Below are positions 57,972-64,000 of a DNA stretch of 64,000 nt, piece by piece. The stretch's first letter is position 1. Every line of letters begins with the position of its first letter. A program made the position numbers and the translations under genes. The notes beneath the pieces are model-generated. The model searched no databases and was not told the DNA's origin. It saw nothing but the letters and a program-made list of their open reading frames with translations. Source of the DNA: Streptomyces marincola (lineage in GTDB: Bacteria > Actinomycetota > Actinomycetes > Streptomycetales > Streptomycetaceae). The stretch spans positions 4,483,001-4,547,000 of the forward strand of contig NZ_CP084541.1 in the NCBI RefSeq assembly GCF_020410765.1, read 5' to 3'.

Positions 57972-59403
57972 GGCCAACGGTAGCAGTGCGCGCATCGTCG
58001 CGGCACTGGAAGAGTGGATCGGGACGGCGGCCCCGGGCGCGCGGCTGCCGTCGACGCGTGCGCTGGTCGAGCGGTACGCGGCGAGCCCGGTCACGGTGCA
58101 GAAAGCGCTGCGGACCCTGGCCGCGCAGGGGTTGGTGGAGAGCAGGCCGGGCGTGGGCACGTTCGTCCGCGCCATCCGCGTCGCCCGGGCCAACGACTAC
58201 GGCTGGCAGACCGCGGCCCTGGGGTCGCCGCGCCACCGCGCGCCTGGACTCCCCACGTCGTTGCGCACCACGCCCAACGACGTGATCGCGCTCCACTCCG
58301 GCTACCCGGACCGCGAGTTGCTGCCGGAACGGCTGGTGCGGGCCGCGTTCGCCCGCGCGGCCCGCGGCGACGCGGTCGTCGGCCGGCCGCCGGCCGCGGG
58401 ACTGCCCGAGTTGCAGGCGTGGTTCGCCGCCGAACTCGGCGCCATGACGCCCGCAGGGCTCGCGCCTCCCGCGTCCGGCGACGTCGTCGTCCTCCCCGGC
58501 AGCCAGAGCGGGCTGAGCACCGCGTTCCGCGCGCTCGTCGGCGCCGGCCGGCCGCTGCTCGTGGAGTCGCCGACGTACTGGGGCGCGATCCTCGCCGCCG
58601 CGCAGACGGGCGTGCGGCTCGTGCCCGTGCCCAGCGGACCGCGGGGGCCGGACGCGGACGAGCTGGCGCGGGCGTTCGAGGAGAGCGGCGCGCGCGCGTT
58701 CTACGCCCAGCCGAACTTCGCGAACCCCACCGGTGCCAGCTGGCCGCCCGACCTGGCCCGGCGGGTCCTCGCCACGGTGCGCGCGTACGGGGCGTTCCTG
58801 ATCGAGGACGACTGGGCGCACGACTTCGGCATCGACGCGGACCCGATGCCGCTCGCCGCCCTGGACGACGGCGGGCACGTCATCCACCTGCGGTCCCTGA
58901 CCAAAAGCGTCTCACCGGCCGTCCGCATCGCCGGCCTCGTCGCCCGGGGGCCGGCCCGCGAACGCGTCCTGGCCGCGGCGCAGGCCGAGTCCATGTACGT
59001 CAGCGGCATGCTCCAAGCCGTCGCGCTCGACATCGTCACCCAGCCCGCCTGGCGCACCCACCTGCGCGGCCTGCGCCGCCAACTCGCCGCGCGCCGTGAC
59101 CTCCTGGCCGGCGCGCTCCGTGAGCACGCGCCGGCCGCCCGGCTCGAATCCCTGCCCGCGGGCGGGCTGAACCTGTGGGTGCGGCTGCCCGACAGCACCG
59201 ACCTGCCGCGCCTCGTCAGGGACTGCGAGGACGCGGGCGTCGTCATCGGCCCTGGCGACGAGTGGTTCCCCGCCGAACCCGCAGGCGCCTACGTCCGGCT
59301 CACCTACTCGGGTCCGCACCCGGGCGCCCTCCCCGACGGCGCCCGGGTCCTCGGCCGCGCCCTCGCCCGGCAGCACGGGACCACCACCCCGCCCGGCCCC
59401 TGA
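57970..59403 (+). CDS. MocR-type regulator (GntR HTH + aminotransferase domain)
   Basis: A 477-residue regulator. The N-terminal winged helix (about 1-75: RLPSTRALVERYAASPVTVQKALRTLAAQGLVESRPGVGTFV) is fused to a fold-type I aminotransferase-like domain, with the PLP Lys in SLTKSVSPAVRIAGLV, ANPTG-like FANPTGASW, and the usual FIEDDWAHDF (Asp for PLP N1). Such proteins sense PLP-linked amino compounds. ATG 57970 lies 8 nt after TACTCT (57956-57961), a leaderless layout, and overlaps the antisense EamA start. Divergent regulator-transporter pairs are common for MocR. Confidence 0.93.
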   Translation: MANGSSARIVAALEEWIGTAAPGARLPSTRALVERYAASPVTVQKALRTLAAQGLVESRPGVGTFVRAIRVARANDYGWQTAALGSPRHRAPGLPTSLRTTPNDVIALHSGYPDRELLPERLVRAAFARAARGDAVVGRPPAAGLPELQAWFAAELGAMTPAGLAPPASGDVVVLPGSQSGLSTAFRALVGAGRPLLVESPTYWGAILAAAQTGVRLVPVPSGPRGPDADELARAFEESGARAFYAQPNFANPTGASWPPDLARRVLATVRAYGAFLIEDDWAHDFGIDADPMPLAALDDGGHVIHLRSLTKSVSPAVRIAGLVARGPARERVLAAAQAESMYVSGMLQAVALDIVTQPAWRTHLRGLRRQLAARRDLLAGALREHAPAARLESLPAGGLNLWVRLPDSTDLPRLVRDCEDAGVVIGPGDEWFPAEPAGAYVRLTYSGPHPGALPDGARVLGRALARQHGTTTPPGP

Positions 59404-59462
59404 ACCACGGGCCCGGGCGGGGCCGTTCGCCGCCCGGGCGCATGGTGAGGCAGGCTGACGCC

Positions 59463-60221
59463 ATGGACGACCTGATCACGCGGGCCACATCAGGGGACGA
59501 ACGCCGCAGAGGGCGCGCGGTCGCCGTCCTGCCCGTGCGGAGCTTCGAGCAGCACGGCGAGCGGCTGCCGCTGACCACCGACACCCTGATCGCCTGCATG
59601 ATCGCCCGACGCATCGCGGACGACCACGGCCTGTTCCTGCTGCCGCCCGTCACGGTCTCCTGCTCCCACGAGCACGCGCCTCTGGCGGGCACGGTCAGCA
59701 TCAGCGCGCCCACGCTGTACGCCGTGGTCGACGACATCTGGCGGTCCCTCGACGCGTCCGGCGTTCCCGGCCTGCTGATCGTCAACGGCCATGGCGGCAA
59801 CTACGTGCTCTCCAACCTCGTTCAGGAGCTCAACGTCGGCGGCCCTCGCGTCGCGCTCTTCCCCGCCCCGGAGGACCGGCGCCGGGCCAGGGCCGACGCC
59901 GTGTTGACGAGCAGTGCCGAGGAGGACATGCACGGCGGGGAGTTCGAGGTCTCGCTGCTCCTGCACGGGGCACCGGACGCCGTCGGCGCGGGCATCGCCG
60001 CGGACGACCACTCGGCTCCCGACCGGACCCACCTGCTCACCGTCGGCGTGGCCGGCTACACGCCCCACGGAATCATCGGCCGCCCCTCCCTGGCCACCGC
60101 GGCCAAGGGCAGAGCCCTGCTCGACAGTCTCTCCTCCTCGGCGCGCGCCCACCTGGCCCTGATCGACGGGCGTTACGCAGCGGGGGAGGGGACGCGTTCC
60201 GGTGCGGACGGCGCTCCGTGA
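59463..60221 (+). CDS. Creatininase-family amidohydrolase
   Basis: A 252-residue metallohydrolase. The metal-binding signatures are SFEQHGERLPLTTD (E, H, D), VNGHGGN (His) and EEDMHGGEFE (acidic/His), typical of creatininase and MftE-type enzymes. Without mycofactocin genes near, MftE function is not supported. CAGGCT lies 6 nt upstream of ATG 59463, a weaker -10. The substrate is unknown. The stop overlaps a possible GTG of the NUDIX gene. Confidence 0.88.
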   Translation: MDDLITRATSGDERRRGRAVAVLPVRSFEQHGERLPLTTDTLIACMIARRIADDHGLFLLPPVTVSCSHEHAPLAGTVSISAPTLYAVVDDIWRSLDASGVPGLLIVNGHGGNYVLSNLVQELNVGGPRVALFPAPEDRRRARADAVLTSSAEEDMHGGEFEVSLLLHGAPDAVGAGIAADDHSAPDRTHLLTVGVAGYTPHGIIGRPSLATAAKGRALLDSLSSSARAHLALIDGRYAAGEGTRSGADGAP

Positions 60222-60322
60222 ACGGGCGCGCGGGCGGCCCGCGCGTCGTCGAACCAGTCCGAACAGCGACAGGAGCGGAAACGGGGGACCGGCCCCGCGC
60301 CGCTCCGGAAGGCAGGTACCGC

Positions 60323-60853
60323 ATGCGATGGACCGTCCACGGCGAACGCACCGTGCACGACACGCCCTGGGTGCGGCTGCGGTCGCTCGACGTGACGCGG
60401 CCGGACGGCGTCCGCGCCGGCTACGACATCGTGCGGCTGCGGGATCTCGCCGTCGTCGCCGCGGTGGCGGGCGGGGAGCGCGTTCTCATGATGTGGCGGC
60501 ACCGCTTCGTCACGGACACCTGGGCCTGGGAGCTGCCCATGGGCCTGGTCGAGGACGGCGAGAGCCCGGCGGATGCGGCGGCCCGCGAGCTGCTGGAGGA
60601 GACGGGCCATCGCGCCGGAACGCTCCGGGAGCTGGTCTACGCGCAACCGGCGGCCGGTATCACGGACACGCAGCACTTCGTGTTCCGCACCGACGACGCG
60701 CGGCTCATCGGCGCGCCGACGGAGCGCAACGAGTCGGACCGCCTGGAGTGGATCGCGTTGGCCGACCTGCCGGGCATGATCGAACGCCGGGAGATCGTCA
60801 GCAGCGCGACCCTGGTGGGGGTCATGGCCCTCCTCCTCGCGCGGTTGCGCTGA
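60323..60853 (+). CDS. NUDIX hydrolase
   Basis: A 176-residue pyrophosphohydrolase. The NUDIX box is complete (GLVEDGESPADAAARELLEETGH, fitting Gx5Ex7REUxEExGU). The N-terminal MRWTVHGERTVHDTPWVRLR and the central MMWRHRFVTDTWAWELP resemble ADP-ribose pyrophosphatases. ATG 60323 has GGAAGGCAGG upstream; an alternative GTG 60218 overlaps the stop of the preceding gene (GTGA) and adds 35 residues of low complexity. Substrate not assigned. Confidence 0.9.
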   Translation: MRWTVHGERTVHDTPWVRLRSLDVTRPDGVRAGYDIVRLRDLAVVAAVAGGERVLMMWRHRFVTDTWAWELPMGLVEDGESPADAAARELLEETGHRAGTLRELVYAQPAAGITDTQHFVFRTDDARLIGAPTERNESDRLEWIALADLPGMIERREIVSSATLVGVMALLLARLR

Positions 60854-61009
60854 GCGAGCACGGAGATGAGGAGCGTGATCACCCGTGGCGGGCGGCGGCC
60901 GGGACGCTGCTGACCGGCGACGGCACGGCGGCGTTCGACGACCTCCCGGCGTCCGGGCGGCCGTCGCGCCCGCCCGACGCGGTCGCCGACGGTCAGGTCC
61001 GCTCAGCCC

Positions 61010-61666
61010 TCAGGCCCGCGCCACGCCCACCGGGCAGGACAGGCCCGTGCCGCCGAGGCCGCAGTAGCCGGCCGGGTTCTTGTCCAGGTACTGCTGGTGG
61101 TAGTCCTCGGCCGGGTAGAAGGGGTGGGCGTCCGCGGCGAGGAACTCGGTGGTGATCTCGCCGTAGCCGGAGTCGGTCAGCACCCGCTGGTAGGCCGCGC
61201 GGGAGGCGTCGGCCGCCGCCTCCTGGGCGGGGGAGTGGGTGATGATCGCGGAACGGTACTGGGTGCCGACGTCGTTCCCCTGGCGGTAGCCCTGGGTCGG
61301 GTCGTGCGACTCCCAGAACACCTTCAGCAGGTCGGTGTACGAGACCTTCTCCGGGTCGAAGACGACACGGACCGTCTCGGTGTGGCCGGTCATGCCGGAG
61401 CACACCTCCTCGTACGTGGGGTTCCGCGTGATACCGCCCTGGTAGCCGACGAGCGTCGTCCAGACGCCCTCGGTCTGCCAGAAGCGCCGCTCGGCGCCCC
61501 AGAAGCAGCCGAGCGCGAAGTCGGCCACCTCGTAGCCGTCCGGGTAGGGGCCCTGGAGGGCCGTGCCGAGGACGGTGTGCCGCTCAGGGACGTGGAACGG
61601 CAGCTCGTTCCGGCCGGGGAGTGCCTCCTCCGGGGCGGGCATGCGGGTCTTGAAGGCGTACATCAT
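61010..61666 (-). CDS. msrA: Peptide methionine (S)-S-oxide reductase
   Basis: A 218-residue repair enzyme that reduces methionine-S-sulfoxide. The catalytic Cys54 is in GCFWGAERRFW, and the substrate-contacting sections VGYQGG, SGMTGHTETVRVVFDP and HDPTQGYRQGNDVGTQYRS are intact. The resolving Cys residues near the C-terminus (GLGGTGLSC) are present. AAGGAAG lies upstream of ATG 61666. It starts 17 nt after the upstream TPR-like gene, so the two are one operon. Confidence 0.95.
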   Translation of the reverse strand: MMYAFKTRMPAPEEALPGRNELPFHVPERHTVLGTALQGPYPDGYEVADFALGCFWGAERRFWQTEGVWTTLVGYQGGITRNPTYEEVCSGMTGHTETVRVVFDPEKVSYTDLLKVFWESHDPTQGYRQGNDVGTQYRSAIITHSPAQEAAADASRAAYQRVLTDSGYGEITTEFLAADAHPFYPAEDYHQQYLDKNPAGYCGLGGTGLSCPVGVARA

Positions 61667-61683
61667 GATGGGTCTTCCTTCGG

Positions 61684-62823
61684 TCACTGCCGGGCGATGG
61701 CCATGGCGCGGTAGGCGGCGTACTGCCCGGCCGGGTTCTCGCCGTCCACCCAGGGGATCGCTCCTACATAACCGTCGATCGCCCGTACCTGTTCCGCCGC
61801 CTCCGGGTACCGCTCGGCCCGGACCAGGAAACACAGCAGCAAATGGCGCACGTGCGGCTCCACGGGGTGAGCGGGGCGCACGCCGTTCACCGCGAACTGC
61901 GCCGCCTCGATGGCGTCCGCGACGACCGCGCCCTGGTACATGCTGGGCGACAGCTGCACGTCGGGCAGGTGGTCGTAGACCGCGAACAGCGGCAGGGCCG
62001 GGAGCAGGCTGCCGCTGGGCGCGTCCGCCGCGGCGGCCGTCGCGAAGGCGTCCGCGTCCGCCCGTGATCCGTGCCACTTCTCGGACAGGTAGGGCAGCGC
62101 CGCGAGGTGCGCTCCCATGTGCGCGGGGTCGCGCTGGGTGATCTGCGCCCACAGCGCGTCGAAGTCCGGCCTGCGGTAGCTCAGCCCGCGGGCGATGAAC
62201 AGCTCCGTGATGTACGGAACGGGGTCGTCGGGGGCCAGCCGGGCGGCCTCGCCGCACACCGTCCTCGCCTCCTCCAGGATGATGCGGTACTCGGCGGCGG
62301 CCGGGTCGGCCATGGCCTGCCACACCAGGAACTGGGCGTACACCTGCGCGCCGCCCGCGTCGTTCGGCTGCTCGGCGCGCCACCTGCGCAGCCAGCCGGC
62401 GTCCTGCCCGCCCGGCTGCTCGCCCGCCGCGCGCCATGCGGCGAGTTCCATGGCGGCGGCGCCGGCCAGCGACTGCACGCGCTGCCAGCGCTGCTCGCTG
62501 TCGTCGGTGAGCGCGAGGAGCTGCCCCGCCGGGCGCCAGTCCTGCGTGCGCTGCGTCTCTTCGAGCGCGTCCACCAGCGCGTCGTCGGGCCCCGGCAGCC
62601 TGATGTCGAGCTGTTCGACGGGGACGAGACCGCCGGCCGTCGCGGAGGCGCCGTCCTTGCTCAGGGACACCTGGTCGGGGGAGCGCTCGCCGGGCCCGGT
62701 TCGCGTCTGCGCGTTTGCCGCGGCGCGTTCGAACTCCTCGCGCTCCCTGCGGCGGCGCAGCAGGGGGAGGACGACGACGCCGAAGACGGCGACCAGGGCG
62801 ATCAGCAGGAACAAGGCTTCCAT
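61684..62823 (-). CDS. Membrane-anchored protein with TPR-like repeats
   Basis: A 379-residue protein. One N-terminal span (MEALFLLIALVAVFGVVVLPLLRRRRE), then a helical domain with repeated helix pairs (AWRAAGEQPGG, RRWRAEQPNDAGGAQVYAQFLVWQAMADPAAAEYRIILEEARTVCGEAARLAPDDPVPY, FVNG...EPHVRHLLLCFLVRAERYPEAAEQVRAID). Its pattern resembles Streptomyces proteins next to msrA of unknown function. ATG 62823 follows GAGGGGGAGC. No catalytic motif. Part of the operon with msrA. Confidence 0.83.
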   Translation of the reverse strand: MEALFLLIALVAVFGVVVLPLLRRRREREEFERAAANAQTRTGPGERSPDQVSLSKDGASATAGGLVPVEQLDIRLPGPDDALVDALEETQRTQDWRPAGQLLALTDDSEQRWQRVQSLAGAAAMELAAWRAAGEQPGGQDAGWLRRWRAEQPNDAGGAQVYAQFLVWQAMADPAAAEYRIILEEARTVCGEAARLAPDDPVPYITELFIARGLSYRRPDFDALWAQITQRDPAHMGAHLAALPYLSEKWHGSRADADAFATAAAADAPSGSLLPALPLFAVYDHLPDVQLSPSMYQGAVVADAIEAAQFAVNGVRPAHPVEPHVRHLLLCFLVRAERYPEAAEQVRAIDGYVGAIPWVDGENPAGQYAAYRAMAIARQ

Positions 62824-62969
62824 GGTGGCTCGGCTCCCCCTCGTTCGGGCTCGTACGGGCACGTCCTGCCCGGTCTGCGGCTGGTCCCGTGTGTGCACAC
62901 CTTATGCGGCCCGTGGCGGCGTGCCCGATTCGGCGACCGCTCCACCGTACGGCCCACTACCGTGGGACC

Positions 62970-64000
62970 ATGAACGAGCAGCACACGCGGCGGCACTTCG
63001 AGACCGCCGCCATCCACGCCGGGCAGGAGCCCGACGCGGTCACGGGCGCGGTCGTCCCGCCCGTCCACCTGTCGTCCACGTTCAAGCAGGACGGCGTCGG
63101 CGGGCTGCGGGGCGGATACGAGTACAGCCGCTCCGCGAACCCGACCCGCACCGCCCTGGAGGACAACCTCGCGGCCATCGAGGGCGGGCGGCGAGCGCTC
63201 GCGTTCGCCTCGGGACTGGCCGCGGAGGACTGCCTGCTGCGCACGGTGCTGAAGCCGGGCGACCACCTGCTGATCCCGAACGACGCGTACGGCGGCACGT
63301 TCCGCCTCATCGCGAAGGTCGTGGAGCGGTGGGGCGTCGCGTGGTCGGTCGCGGACACCGGCGACGCCGAGTCGGTGCGCGCCGGGCTGCGGCCCGAGAC
63401 GAAGCTGGTGTGGGTGGAGACGCCGTCCAACCCGCTGCTCGGCATCACGGACATCGCCGTGGTCGCCGACATCGCCAGGGCGGCGGGGGCCAGGCTCGTC
63501 GTCGACAACACGTTCGCCAGCCCCTACCTCCAGCAGCCGCTCGCGCTCGGGGCCGACGTGGTCGTGCACTCCACGACCAAGTATTTGGGCGGGCACTCCG
63601 ACGTGGTGGGCGGCGCGCTGGTCACCTCGGACGCGGCGCTCGGCGAGGAGCTGGCGTTCCACCAGAACGCCATGGGCGCCATCGCGGGCCCCTTCGACGC
63701 GTGGCTGGTGGCGCGCGGCATCAAGACGCTCGCGGTGCGCATGGACCGGCACGGGCAGAACGCGGGGCGGATCGCCGAGTTCCTCACCGCGCACCCCAAG
63801 GTGGTCCAGGTGTACTACCCGGGGCTGCCCACGCACCCGGGGCACGAGATCGCCGCGAAGCAGATGAGGGGCTTCGGCGGAATGGTGTCGTTCCGGGTGG
63901 CGGGCGGCGAGGCGGCGGCGGTCGAGGTGTGCGACCGGGCGCGGCTGTTCACGCTGGCCGAGTCGCTCGGCGGGGTCGAGTCGCTGATCGAGCACCCGGG
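62970..64000 (+). CDS. metB: Cystathionine gamma-synthase/lyase (3' end outside window)
   Basis: At least 343 residues, open to the window end. Fold-type I PLP enzyme of the Cys/Met metabolism family. Motifs: YEYSRSANPTRTALEDNLAAIEGG, DAYGGTFRL, VWVETPSNPLLGITDI, VDNTFASPYLQQPL, and HSTTKYLGGHSDVVGG with the PLP Lys. It either makes cystathionine from O-succinyl/acetyl-homoserine and Cys or splits it; the family name alone cannot decide. ATG 62970 lies 6 nt after TACCGT (62958-62963), a leaderless arrangement. Confidence 0.92.
   Translation, partial: MNEQHTRRHFETAAIHAGQEPDAVTGAVVPPVHLSSTFKQDGVGGLRGGYEYSRSANPTRTALEDNLAAIEGGRRALAFASGLAAEDCLLRTVLKPGDHLLIPNDAYGGTFRLIAKVVERWGVAWSVADTGDAESVRAGLRPETKLVWVETPSNPLLGITDIAVVADIARAAGARLVVDNTFASPYLQQPLALGADVVVHSTTKYLGGHSDVVGGALVTSDAALGEELAFHQNAMGAIAGPFDAWLVARGIKTLAVRMDRHGQNAGRIAEFLTAHPKVVQVYYPGLPTHPGHEIAAKQMRGFGGMVSFRVAGGEAAAVEVCDRARLFTLAESLGGVESLIEHP

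Noticed and set aside
59463..60221. Mycofactocin peptidase MftE
   Set aside because: The creatininase motifs fit, but no mftA-D/F genes are near, so only the family is assigned.

Overview
This is a chromosomal window from a high-GC actinomycete, almost certainly a Streptomyces or close relative. The evidence is strong G/C bias at third codon positions, frequent GTG starts, an AfsQ1/AfsQ2/SigQ signalling locus, PopR/ClpP3/ClpP4, and a developmental-type small membrane protein. From about 1 to 42 kb, and again at the right end (msrA to metB), the gene order matches what I recall of the S. coelicolor SCO49xx core region. No rRNA, tRNA, CRISPR array, insertion sequence or phage was seen.

Layout. 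1-2.1 kb: end of adenosine deaminase, a small secreted protein, a VanZ-like protein. 2.2-5.9 kb: afsQ1-afsQ2-afsQ3 operon, divergent from sigQ, with an AfsQ1-type box between them. 6.1-9.7 kb: deoC plus two aldehyde-dehydrogenase-type genes, the second lacking the catalytic domain and carrying five 9-residue repeats. 9.8-12.7 kb: a second SigE-type sigma factor, a single-span membrane protein and a PH-type membrane protein. 12.8-16.9 kb: an accessory stretch with two TetR regulators, a TetR-flanked SnoaL/NmrA pair, a gene remnant and a phosphotransferase. 17-20.2 kb: phosphosugar mutase, purine nucleoside phosphorylase, gamma-glutamylcyclotransferase. 20.3-29.4 kb: LpdA-type flavoprotein, a DeoR regulator, and the acyl-CoA carboxylase genes (alpha, epsilon, beta) with maf and a small MmpB-like protein between. 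29.6-37.5 kb: birA, adenylate cyclase, enoyl-CoA hydratase, a GGDEF protein, hutH, small and acidic unknowns, an L,D-transpeptidase. 37.8-41 kb: a large secreted subtilase. 41.2-42.9 kb: gamma-carbonic anhydrase-like and FAH-family proteins. 43-49 kb: a complete Mrp Na+/H+ antiporter operon with the B module fused to A. 49-57 kb: regulator/aldo-keto reductase pair, HAD phosphatase, Tat-exported PhoD, luciferase-like oxidoreductase, popR, clpP4, clpP3. 57-64 kb: an EamA transporter and MocR regulator whose start codons overlap, creatininase-like protein, NUDIX, msrA, and the start of metB.

How the genes work together. Adenosine deaminase, purine nucleoside phosphorylase, a phosphosugar mutase (probably acting on pentose phosphates), deoC and an aldehyde dehydrogenase form a nucleoside-to-acetaldehyde catabolic route. 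The deoC and pnp promoters carry the identical 12-bp palindrome CTACGCGCGTAG. The acyl-CoA carboxylase subunits lie near the ligase that biotinylates the alpha subunit. PopR and the two ClpP subunits form a regulated protease module in which one subunit has lost its active-site serine and histidine.

A window-wide feature is that at least 21 start codons are preceded at 5-8 nt by a TANNNT -10 hexamer, which indicates leaderless transcripts. I used this signal to choose several starts.
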